From Arachnopeziza araneosa (taxonomy: Eukaryota > Ascomycota > Leotiomycetes > Helotiales > Arachnopezizaceae), in assembly GCA_003988855.1 (NCBI GenBank), contig QYAI01000044.1, forward strand, positions 213,774 to 277,773: a DNA stretch of 64,000 nucleotides, in the 5' to 3' direction. Below are positions 47,291-56,833 of this stretch, piece by piece. Position 1 is the first letter of the stretch. Each line of letters starts with the position of its first letter. Made by a program: the position numbers and the translations under genes. The notes under the pieces are model-generated. The model ran no database searches, was not told the DNA's origin, and saw nothing but the letters and a program-made list of their open reading frames with translations.

Positions 47291-48673
47291 TCATTTCACA
47301 GTCGCAGACCCCACACGTTTTTTAATATCCAACTCTCCTAATCTCTGATCTCTGTCCACTACAACCATTTCACTTTTTCCCATCTTCATAATCTTTACCC
47401 AATCTGGAGCAATCTCTGTTGCCAACAATGTGACACAGGTACTCGCCTCTGTTTTTGATATTGGAGTTTTGAGAGAATCCTTCAGTTTCTCAAGAACCGT
47501 AGACATGGTGAAACTTATCCTCTGTTGACCAATCGAACTACTCGTGCTCAAAATGCCCAAGACAGAAGCAACTTCCTCGACCTTTCCTAAAGCAGCTTTC
47601 CTAGCAAGTTTTTCTTTCGATGGAGGAGGTGGTAAAGTGGATTGGTGCAACTGCTTCGCTCGCAATCGTTCGAGAAGGGTCATTTTCGTTCCACTTGCAT
47701 TGGTGAACTCTTTCACCTCTGACTTGGTGACCGTGACGCCCTTCTTCAACTCTTCCAACCTGCGCTGTCCTTTGGCCAATATCGGAGAGGCTCTCCCAAG
47801 ACTATCTGCAGCGTCAATGCGTTGAAGTGGTAATGCTGCAATAACCTCTGCCACCTTCATATCAATACCCTCACGCTCCTGCCATTTTTTTATCAGACTG
47901 GTAACGAATGCTGTGTTGAGAACATTCTCATTAATAGGTCGTAATATTCGTGTTGAACTTGGCGCCAGCTCAATACATATTTTGCCATGTCCATAATTAG
48001 CTAAACTCAATTGTGATATCTTCTCTCCCAAGTTCATTACTCCTAATGTTCGGCGGATATCATTGAGAACAACGTTTCGCTTTCCCCATGCTCGCGCGAT
48101 ATTTGGATAGAGATTTCGTAAGTCGACAGGGGAACTTGTGCCATTATGGGCATACTGTATGCTGAGCGCAGTAAGAAATGCTGCGTGTAGGTTGATTAGA
48201 TCTAACAATTCGGTGGGTAATTGTGCTGATTCCACACACGGTTTTGGTGGTATGGATTCAATAATCTCGGAATTGAAATTATCCTGCCCGAGAGGTGAGC
48301 GTGTTGGCGTTTTCGCGATGCTGAACCGGTCTAGGAGAGTTCGAGCACCCTTTGTTGGTGTTTCCGCTGCATTGGAAGAAATCTGTAACAAGACTGGTTT
48401 CTGCGGTGTCTTTGGAGTAGTTGATAGTTTAGGTAGAGATGCGATTATCGCTGCAGAAGGTAAACTATTCTCATCCTCGTCCTCCTTGAACTTTCGCTTC
48501 TTCGATGTCGCTATGGCTACAGCTTCTGCTTTTAGGGTATTTGTTTTCTGCTCAAGTCCCTTGCTTGTGGTGATAGCGCCTGCCTTGGATACTTTGGTGA
48601 AAGCACCGAGTGAGGAAGCTGCTGATCTTGTGTTGACGCCTAGCTTCCTTCGTTTGGTTGTTGTAGTTAGCAT
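47291..48673 (-). CDS. DNA replication licensing factor CDT1-like
   Basis: Single-exon gene for 460 residues. Cdt1 loads the MCM helicase onto origins in G1. The N-terminal third is disordered, basic and Ser/Thr-Pro-rich (TPTKGARTLLDRF, TPTRSPLG: possible CDK sites). The middle domain begins ELLDLINLHAAFLTALSIQYAHNG and continues through LRNLYPNIARAWGKRNVVLNDIRRTLGV, the fungal Cdt1 winged-helix region. The C-terminal part (MTLLERLRAKQLHQS and DWVKIMKMGKSEMVVVDR) matches the Cdt1 C-terminal winged helix that binds MCM. The assignment is by fold-level resemblance and is less certain than for MBF1. It shares a 269-base divergent promoter with the F-box-like gene. Confidence 0.82.
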   Translation of the reverse strand: MLTTTTKRRKLGVNTRSAASSLGAFTKVSKAGAITTSKGLEQKTNTLKAEAVAIATSKKRKFKEDEDENSLPSAAIIASLPKLSTTPKTPQKPVLLQISSNAAETPTKGARTLLDRFSIAKTPTRSPLGQDNFNSEIIESIPPKPCVESAQLPTELLDLINLHAAFLTALSIQYAHNGTSSPVDLRNLYPNIARAWGKRNVVLNDIRRTLGVMNLGEKISQLSLANYGHGKICIELAPSSTRILRPINENVLNTAFVTSLIKKWQEREGIDMKVAEVIAALPLQRIDAADSLGRASPILAKGQRRLEELKKGVTVTKSEVKEFTNASGTKMTLLERLRAKQLHQSTLPPPPSKEKLARKAALGKVEEVASVLGILSTSSSIGQQRISFTMSTVLEKLKDSLKTPISKTEASTCVTLLATEIAPDWVKIMKMGKSEMVVVDRDQRLGELDIKKRVGSATVK

Positions 48674-48942
48674 GACGAAATTATACAGTGGTTCTAGGAA
48701 CAGTATCTAATGCGATGGGAATGACGACTATGGTGATGTTGGGAAGGTGTAATGAAGCAGGTCGCAACTGTGGTTTGTTTCGTTCAGAGACTTCTACTTT
48801 CCGGTTTGGTTTCCGAGGAGGTTGGGAATTGGAAGTCGCGTTGGATGACGCGCCAAGCCAAGCGTGATCTCGCGTAAAGTGCTTTCAACCCCGGAATTTC
48901 TGGCCCTCCATTTTTCATCAACCCCATCAACATCACCACAGA
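48674..48942. promoter_or_regulatory. Compact bidirectional promoter (CDT1-like / F-box-like gene)
   Basis: Only 269 bases separate the two start codons. The interval contains acgcgcc at 48848-48854, which overlaps an MluI-box/SCB-like ACGCG core (an element recognised by the G1/S factor MBF in yeasts). Coupled expression is an inference. Confidence 0.45.
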
Positions 48943-49710
48943 ATGACATTATGTTTTCTTACAGACGTTCCACGCGAAATACGCGATCATATTTACACTT
49001 TTGTCCTTGCCTCTCCTTCTGGCACCGTTAATCTCTCTCCTTGGACAGTCGAAGTAGCTCGGTCCCTCTCTATCCTCCGAACATGTCACCAAGTACGCCG
49101 CGAATGCAAAGATATTATTTGGGCACATGCTGGACTTGCTGTCCACTCGTTTACAAAATTTTCGGAGAAGTTGGAGCGTGTAAGACAGTCAGAACGAGGC
49201 TTTGTGGAACACATCAAAGTCTGTCTAGAGCTACTTGATTGGGATGAACTGCATTGGATCGCAAAGTCGGTGCAACCTTTACTGAACTGGACTCCAGGGC
49301 ATTTAAAGTCTATTACTCTATCTGCGAGTTGGGAAAATCCTTGTGGGCTGGAAGAGTTCAAACAGATACTCAAACTGAGGAAATGCGGACAGAGCGTTGA
49401 TGGCAGACTTATTCTCTGTACAGTTATGGGTTCAAGTATCGTCTACCATACAGGGTGGCCAAGATTTACTCACTGGGGCAAGCAGCGCTGGCTTCGAGAA
49501 ATGCTCCTGGCTCCAAATGGCACTGACGGCGCGCTGAAAGATCTACACGCCATGTTTGGTGGGAAGCTGTACCTGGATGGACAGCTGTGCTTTAGTGATG
49601 GTGAGCAGACAGCGGATATTGCTGATCTCCTAAATCCTAGAGATGGAGAGATCATTATATTACCTGCTAGTTCGAAAGATGCTTCCTCCTGGCTCGAAAG
49701 ATATGAATAA
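48943..49710 (+). CDS. Hypothetical F-box/2EXR-like protein
   Basis: Single exon, 255 residues. The start TDVPREIRDHIYTFVLASPSG resembles the degenerate F-box-like or 2EXR motif (L/V-P-x-E-I-R-x-x-I-Y) common in small fungal proteins, followed by ILRTCHQVRRECKDIIW, which is typical of the same group. The rest has alternating hydrophobic pattern, no signal peptide and no known catalytic motif. F-box proteins usually recruit targets to SCF ubiquitin ligases, but this group is large and mostly uncharacterised. Head to head with the CDT1-like gene. Confidence 0.75.
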   Translation: MTLCFLTDVPREIRDHIYTFVLASPSGTVNLSPWTVEVARSLSILRTCHQVRRECKDIIWAHAGLAVHSFTKFSEKLERVRQSERGFVEHIKVCLELLDWDELHWIAKSVQPLLNWTPGHLKSITLSASWENPCGLEEFKQILKLRKCGQSVDGRLILCTVMGSSIVYHTGWPRFTHWGKQRWLREMLLAPNGTDGALKDLHAMFGGKLYLDGQLCFSDGEQTADIADLLNPRDGEIIILPASSKDASSWLERYE

Positions 49711-51915
49711 TACTCAGCATGATTTTATTCTCAATGGACCTACTTTGGCTGGGAACAGCGGGTAAATTACAGTGGCGGAAAAGAAATGTCTGCACTTAGG
49801 TTGACATCCAAGTCTCCTGGATTTTATCTGTCTTCGCTCGGGGTGAGACTGTTTGAGGGGATTGATACGTTAAGTCTCCTTCCACCGAACAGCGAGCAAG
49901 AAATGTCTGATAGCTACATCCAGCTATCCTGTAGCTTGGATTATTCCCTAGCATTTCTTCTCTCTATAGCTCATTTCAGCTCGTTATCATATCTCGAAAT
50001 TTATTTACTAGAATGAAGTGATCCGACGTGATGTAGCTCGCATGCTTGGCTGTTGCCAAACACGAGACAGGGAGTTCGAGGAGTGGGGACTTGGATTACC
50101 GGCTTGGGTGACGCAGTAGCTTTCGGCTGTCCGAAATTTATGTTAAAGCAAGCTTTTGGTGACTCTTCTTTAATCCCTTTTCTCTGATAATCGATACTTT
50201 ACTAGGTCATTGTTCTTATCTACTTCAGACTTCCAACTGCTTAATTTCTCACAATGATAGCATAAATCATCTTCTACTGTTTCTATTTGAGAGACATGTG
50301 TCCTCTATACCGCCCAAGGCAATGCAAGAGCGAATGTTTGGAGTATTTTCACAAACTTCTGATCTCGACAATGATGACAATGAAGGCGTGAGAAGCCTTT
50401 CGCCGAAACTCATTGAATGGCGAGACGGTTATGAATCGTGTCAGAAGAATGCCTTCCAAATCTTGTTCTAAAAAGCAGCTGGCTCACTCCATTGAGGATA
50501 CTCTTCTTGCACACGCATCTCACCCAGGGCATGGTGATCATATAAACCCTCGACACATGATATCAAGCTCTAACGGAATCGGAAAACATGGCATGAAATG
50601 TATCATATGGTGAAACATCTGAACCTCAAGTACATATGCGGGAGATGCTGTCTGGGCCGTCTTTCAGGAAATCTAACTTCGATACTATGAATGGGACATG
50701 ACTTCCAAATACTCTTCTAGAACAACTGCTGCATATCATTACTCCTTTCCAGAGCCTGTACCCATAGGCAGCCTAGCATCAAGTTCATTGAATTACGAAG
50801 GGACTATATTTACATCATACGATACCCTCTCATTCACGCAACTATACTTTGTACTGGGAAGTCACCGGGACCGCATCCACTTTCAATTGAGCACGTTCAA
50901 GACTTGCCTTCAATAATATAGAATACCGGATACCCTGAAAGTGTGGGCCAGCCATACTCGTACCATCAAATATATGTGCGCTCCGATTTGGCTCTCTGAC
51001 CACACAGAGCATAATCAAGCTTGAAATCGAACATCTCCATTCCATACAATTCTTTGACATGAGCAACCATGGATTCTACCAATGCCGCGGCATTGGACTC
51101 AACTTTAATTAAGTGAAGGCAATCTATTCCTAGGATCCACCAGCTTCTCATCTAACAAGACCATTGGCATTCGGATTAAGCATACTACGTGGTCCTCCAT
51201 TTTGGACACTCCTAGCACCTTCAGGGCCCTTTCGAAAGGATCTTACAGATACAGAAATAAATATTGTTCCTACTTGCTTCTTCAATGTTGTCTGTTGCTC
51301 ACAACTTCATATCTCTTTTAGTACCGTAAGTTAGAAGAGCCACTTGAATGCTGTGTGTTCCGCACAACTTCGAAGCGATTTCAGTGCTGTGACCTAAAAG
51401 GACAGCATCGCATGCTGGCTAACAACAACCGGTCCTGAAATCCCTCTCCGCTGTCAGCCTGGCCTCTTCTTCTTGATCTCAGGCGAGGCTATGGCAAGAA
51501 ATGATGGGCGTTTCTTGGTCTCGAATGTCACGGGAAACCTCAGCAGACTCGTGGCTGAGTACTCGTCCCTCGCCAATTACTGCTTTTCAGTCACTGTCTC
51601 AGTCAGTGTACAAACAGACGAGCTCGTCGAATCTCGGGTTCTCGACGACTGCGCCTGTTTCCCAGCAAAACAGCCAATGAACGATCCCCTGTTAACAAGC
51701 CACACCGAGTGTCCAGCAGCCAGCATGGTTCTTCAACAATCAGCTTTGCTTGAAAATTTTCTCGACTCCTTTCCTTCTATTTCACTTCTACTTCTTTCTC
51801 TATCTTGTCGCCTTGAGCTTTACCCTTCTACAGAAGTCGTTGATCATCTGTTCGTGCGAACGAAGACTCTAAGAGACGTTTCAAGCCACCCCCAACTCGT
51901 CGCAGATCGAGGGAG
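49711..51915. other. Gene-free stretch
   Basis: Short frames on both strands without recognised families. The reverse strand at about 50840-51150 has two overlapping frames that could be a gene relic. The last 200 bases carry the C/T-rich leader of the regulator at 51916. Confidence 0.4.
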
Positions 51916-53347
51916 ATGCCACCCCCACATCGCCAGCTGTCAGTGGATCCCAACAATGTCGCGCAAAATGAAGACTCGAGAGACCCATCATTCTCCAGCA
52001 ACGCTTCGAACCATGGGAGAAGACATAGCACTGCGGAGTATCCTGGATCTCCTCAGCATCGTCGCAGACGTCCACGACGCCCAGGACGCGGTGGACGATC
52101 CGCGTACAACGATGAGAGAAGGGTGGAAGTTGCTGCTGTGAGAGCAGTGGGTGCATGCAAGGTTTGCAGAAGACGCAAAGTGAGAGTATGCCAGCCTCTC
52201 TTCTCTTTATCTCTCTTTCGGATGCTAACAAATGTCCAAGTGCACTCATGTATTAAATCCAAACAGTTCACCTCGGAGCCCTACTTCTCTACAATCCGGA
52301 AGTTGCAACAAATCAACTGGGCAGTTCTACGATGAACCCGGGCTGGATGAACCTCCCCTCAATGGTTTTGTAGCAAAGAAAATCATTCGGCGGCCAACTT
52401 TAGGTCGATATTTAAACGACTTGGAGGAAGATCCTGCTGCTTGGCAACTTGTAGCCTCTAAAAGTCAGAGCCCAGAAGTTGACGCTCAGCTTAGAATTGG
52501 AGAACAACTAGGCGAATTGTCAGATAAGATACCTCGACAATGGCAGGATGAAAGTTTACCAGTAGAGCTATCCCGAAATAATACCTATCCAAAAGAGCTT
52601 CCTGATGATGGCGAGATGGTTCTAGATCAAGAAGCTTTCGGGTATGATACAGAGCCCCACCAAACCTTTCAGGGAGGAACCCAGACGATTCCTCCAGGGA
52701 CAGATAACTGGCAACAAGAGCCTGTGTTTATCTGCCGTCCTTACCCAGTCAATATCGCCGAATCCATCTCCAACTATCCTTGGGTTTATGGGCAGACATA
52801 TCATTCGCCAATGGCAGCGTCATCCGAGACGAACGAAATGTATTCGGACTCGCAGCCTGGGCCAAAAAATATGATGAGCGCTCCCTATTTATCCTATCCT
52901 CGTGTCGCTGGCCCTCCGAACCATCTGCCTCCTAGCTACTCGCACGCTCCTTCTCAAAGCTTTAATCAACCATCTGCCAGCCTACAAGGAACTACATCAT
53001 CATTCAACACCTACACCAACTTTCCTCCCCCATCGTATCGATCTTACGATACTGAAGATGTTGCGAGTAATCTGGGACCGGTTCCTAGTCTTGATTTTGG
53101 ACCAAGTCATTGTGGAACCAGTAATTACGGAACGGTAGTAACTCAAGACCATCTCAGCAACAACGGTGATGCGGGAATGCATATGACAGATCTTGACCAG
53201 AAGTTCTCTTTGATGCAGCCTGACATCCCCCAAGCAGACAAGCCGCCAGACATCAGTTCCTGGCCTGGCCATATAGATGTCGAATGCTTTGACAACTGGA
53301 CGGGCTTGCTTCGTTCCTCATCCTTTCCGTTGCAAGACTTGACATGA
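51916..53347 (+). CDS. Putative transcription regulator with a half Zn2Cys6 cluster (paralogue type B)
   Basis: Exons 51916-52185 and 52241-53347 join in frame to 458 residues; the intron carries GATGCTAACA. The N-terminus is Ser/Arg-rich (HRRRRPRRPGRGGR) and is followed by EVAAVRAVGACKVCRRRKVR and, across the intron, C-T-H-V-L. This gives C-x2-C-x6-C with no second half-cluster, exactly as in the gene at 35954-37861; even the intron position inside the cluster is the same. The remainder is disordered, rich in Pro, Ser, Tyr and Gln, with repeated PPSY-like motifs (about residues 310-370), and ends in an acidic/aromatic segment (HIDVECFDNWTGLL) suggestive of activation. It converges with the UstYa-type gene only 67 bases away (stop to stop). 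Confidence 0.82.
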
Positions 53348-53414
53348 ACTCTCGCTGGGTCTTGTAGGTGTTATATTCACATTCTTTTGATAGGCATTGA
53401 CTAATTCATTAGTT

Positions 53415-54486
53415 CTACCAGGTTGAATACCAATGCTTATGCTCAGACACTTTGTGGTCTCTCACTCTTCCTTCCGGCCAATCCACACCTTTCGCCAGAT
53501 ACAGCTCCTCGGGTGCCTCATACAAAGTTTCCACGTCGGCGTTATCCATGAACATATGGTCCTCTGCGACATCCCCTGGGATACTGATCCGGTTATTCCA
53601 ATCCAGCAGGGCCTCAAAATCCCCACACTTCTTCTCTATATTGAAGTCAGGAGTCGGGACCACCTGCCCCTCCATCCATACCGCAGTTATAATCCGCGCA
53701 TCGGCATTGCACTTCAGGTTTTGCAGCAGTATCTCGATGCAGTGGGATATATGCGTCCAATGCAATTCGTGTGCATTGTCCCACGTTCCATATGGTCCGG
53801 CGTAGTAGCTATCCCAATAAGAGTGTTTTCGAATAGTGTTAAGACAGTGGAGTTGATGGAACGCGTCGACCATACCATAGTAATACTCTCCATCTGCAGG
53901 GAGGTTCATGGCCGTTAGGAGCCCGGCAGAGGCTCGAGCCCGGGTCGAAGGGTCTTTGTTCAGTGCGAGGACGTCGCTGCGGGAGATGAGAAACCACCCA
54001 GCTTCGGAGATGCGACTCCATTCCACGTCCATCTCTGGGGAAGGGTCGGTACGGTAGGGGGATGGTGGATAGTTGAAAAGGGAGCCGTTCATAGTTGTGA
54101 TATGAAGGTTTGGTGTGAATGTTTTAAATGCCGGTGCTAGATCATCAGTTTCTGCAGCAAGGGAACATGGAGTAATTACAATATGATTGAATTTGTTTGA
54201 CTGCTTCCGCGTCACTGTATGGTTGTTTGCTATGGAAATTCGTGAACAGTGTCAGGCAGAATATCATAATGTTGAATACTGTCAGACAAATCCAGGACCC
54301 AGGCTTCACCCATGACTTTCTCGTTGATATTTCTCTATCCTCGTGCTTTTCAAGCAAGTGTCCATTTTCCATGTCATCCACGCTGGAGGAGTCATTTGTC
54401 CATTCCTCTATAGACCGTCGTTTTTGTTTCAAATTGCCGTCCATATTGTTGTGCGGCACGACAGAAGAGGAATATCTCGAAGCCAT
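53415..54486 (-). CDS. UstYa-family (DUF3328) oxidase-like protein
   Basis: Exons 54486-54180 and 54136-53415 join in frame to 342 residues. The splice creates KQIQSYSPAFKTF, which fits the family. After a cytoplasmic N-terminus of about 65 residues there is one membrane helix (WICLTVFNIMIFCLTLF), then the DUF3328 domain with NGSLF..PSPYR. The two diagnostic HxxHC motifs are HQLHC (residues 196-200) and HISHC (231-235), which in UstYa/UstYb are needed for oxidative cyclisation of ribosomal peptides (ustiloxin, asperipin, phomopsin). Family members also act in non-RiPP pathways (e.g. cyclochlorotine). The small KR-containing secreted repeat protein at 55289-55622 is 0.8 kb away, head to head. 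C-terminus is soluble and ends HKHWYSTW. Confidence 0.9.
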
Positions 54487-55288
54487 GTTTAGGTTTAGGA
54501 TCTATTCGAAAAGCTAAAAGTGCTTCCAAATAGCGAATGACCAATAACTGGCACCGATGATTCAACGAGCCCGAAATGCTGCTTTGCGGTTAATCCTTTT
54601 ATCCTTAGATCTCTGTGGGAATAAGTGTCATCCTCTTTGTTCCCTACGATTCTGAATATTATCTTATGCTTCTCTGTGCCGCAGCAGACAATTACTCTTT
54701 TGTTAGTAATATAGTCTAAAAAGGTGGGCTTAGATTTGCCTTTGATTGACTAGACAGGGTTGAAAACCCGTCAATCTCTAGTGAGAAATCCAGTAGCTAA
54801 TTTATAAAACAGAAGACCAGCATATTCACGCCTAGGTGGGTTCTTATGCTATCATATTTCAACTTTGACCGAATTAGGGTGCTCGAATAGAGAAGACTTC
54901 CTGCTGCCTAGAACGATCCATTCTTATTTCTACGTAAACATTGATTGCACTGCGTTTCAAGGAGCTTGTCTTGACATCAAGTTTTATCACGACGCTCAAG
55001 AATATGAGAGGGAAATAGTTTAGGCTGAGGAATCTGTATGCTAGACTGCGGCGCGAGCTCACGGAACCATGGGTATGGTTGGTGAATTGAGCAGTGAGAT
55101 TTCTGCCAAATTTCTTAATATTACACCTTCTGCTTTAGGAAACTTACCAATTGCTGCCTTGACAAGATATTATGCTGATCATATTATCAGCAGCGAAATC
55201 GGACAAAGATTTATCAACTACCATTCCCACCTATTCTCGCTGCTCAATCTTAAAGTTGATTTGGACACCTGAACGCCAAAAATTCAAA
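54487..55288. promoter_or_regulatory. Divergent region between the UstYa-type gene and the repeat-peptide gene
   Basis: About 0.8 kb with promoters for both genes. A 67-codon forward frame at 55069-55272 overlaps the presumed leader of the peptide gene and has no recognised family. No other gene seen. Confidence 0.5.
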
Positions 55289-55622
55289 ATGCGTTATTCA
55301 GTCGCAATTGTCACGGCTTTCTTAGCTATCGGATCACTTGCAGCTCCTATTGAAAGTAAGTTATAACTCATCACTTTCATAGAGCCTGGGAATAACATCA
55401 TCAGCAACAAAAAGAGATGGCACGAGTATCCAAGTTTACTGCCCAGGTGGTCATTTAAAAGATGTGGCCGGAGAGTTAGAGGGAAGGGCTGAGGGATGTA
55501 TTCCCAAGAGAGATGTCGTCGGAGAAGTTGAAGCACGGACTGAGAGCATTCAAGCTTATGGTCCGGGACATGTACCCAATTTCCTGGCTGGTGAGGTTGA
55601 AGAGAGAGATATCAATGTCTAA
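55289..55622 (+). CDS. Secreted Kex2-processed repeat protein; candidate RiPP or signalling-peptide precursor
   Basis: Two exons, 55289-55355 and 55405-55622 (intron 49 bases, GTAAGT..ATCAG), join in frame to 94 residues. MRYSVAIVTAFLAIGSLA is a clear signal peptide. Dibasic Kex2-type sites lie at K25-R26 and K57-R58. Two copies of a Tyr-containing motif occur: SIQVYCPGGH (30-39) and SIQAYGPGH (70-78). A second motif, G-E-L/V-E-x-R, occurs three times (45-50, 62-67, 85-90). The architecture (signal, KR sites, repeated short cores, acidic spacers) is that of dikaritin precursors and of other Kex2-processed repeat proteins, including alpha-type pheromones, whose mature peptides also have a central Pro-Gly. 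The UstYa-type gene is its divergent neighbour. I do not recognise the core peptide. The intron and small size make the model plausible but unproven. Confidence 0.6.
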
Positions 55623-56833
55623 TATGGCACTCAGACTCCTCGTTTCATGCACAGTGACAAAGAGGCCATGATCTAAGAGATTTATGGTCTCTAGACGAGT
55701 TTGAAGGTAGCACCTCTTATAGTGTTAGCGAGGTGGTTGAATGTTACATTGTGATAAACATCTACTGCGCAAAAGACTGGAAAGGTTAGGGAGGATGTTA
55801 TTTATTATATTGCTTTCGTGAAACGCTTAATATATAGGTCTAGCTACTTAAGATGTAGGGTCACCCCTCAAGCGCTAATTGGTAGCTTATTAAAAGTTTG
55901 GAAATCAATGTGAATATAAGTTATACGGATGAATGAAATAAGCTACCAGAAGATTCCTTGGCGTTTGGTTCAGGACGGGAGAGAGGCTGGTTAAAAATGT
56001 GAGAAAGAGGCTGGACGAAAGGTAAGACCAGTACTTGCATTTGCGTTCGCACTTGAACAGAAGGCGATCAATAACTTACAGAGCTTGTGGAAACCCACTG
56101 TCAGTGAGGGGCTGGGTAGGTGAATCTAAACTAAACTCGGCTTCGTACTTATTCACCTGAGTTGTTGAAGAATAGATGTTGACCATAAATACCATAAGAA
56201 ACATGATTGTAGGATATCCTCAAATATGAAGTCAGGAACCACCTCCGTGGCCAGAGCTCGAAGCAAAATTCATTCAAAATAGAAATCATGACTTACCAAT
56301 GCTATGCTCTATGACAAACCAAACAAGTGTATTTATTGGCCATTATTTGCTCTCTTTCCTGCTTTACGTTGATTTTAGGCTAATGAAAGCTGTATGTTGT
56401 AAGACTGGAACTGGGAAAATCTATAATTAGCTTATGGAAAATCTGTGTAGGGTCTCTTCTATCCCTCCACCACTACTCTAGCAACCCCATTTTATAACTA
56501 AGGTTGAAAATTGATAGTGGGTTCGGTGGGGTTGATGTGGGCAATATGACATGAGCGATACTGCCAAGTTGCAAGAATGCTAGAAACAGCACCAGTTTTG
56601 TACGGAATCACTTGAAGATATATTACCACACATAAAGACGTGAGATCTCGCAATATGATAGATCTTTAGTGGCTTTTATAGATTCTCTTGATGAACCACA
56701 GTTGCGGGGCGTTTAGGTAGAGGTGGGGTGTGAAAATCGCAGTTTGTGGGCTCGTGGGGCAATTCCGCCCTCTAAGTTCCTCCCCGCTGTTGGTTTCAGA
56801 ACTTTTTGAGTATAACATTAAACACAATACAAA
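55623..56833. other. AT-rich intergenic region
   Basis: No convincing reading frame. Contains the 3' region of the peptide gene and the promoter of the MetE-like gene. Confidence 0.5.

Noticed and set aside
50842..51151. Overlapping reverse-strand frames that look vaguely protein-like
   Set aside because: Short, interrupted and without any recognisable motif; insufficient to call a gene or relic.
51473..52141. A 222-codon plus-strand frame over the start of the regulator at 51916
   Set aside because: Different register from the zinc-cluster frame and no family resemblance; the spliced frame gives the conserved GACxxCxxxKxxC motif.
55069..55272. A 67-codon plus-strand frame between UstYa and the repeat-peptide gene
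   Set aside because: No signal peptide, repeats, known domain or splicing; probably part of the leader/promoter of the peptide gene.
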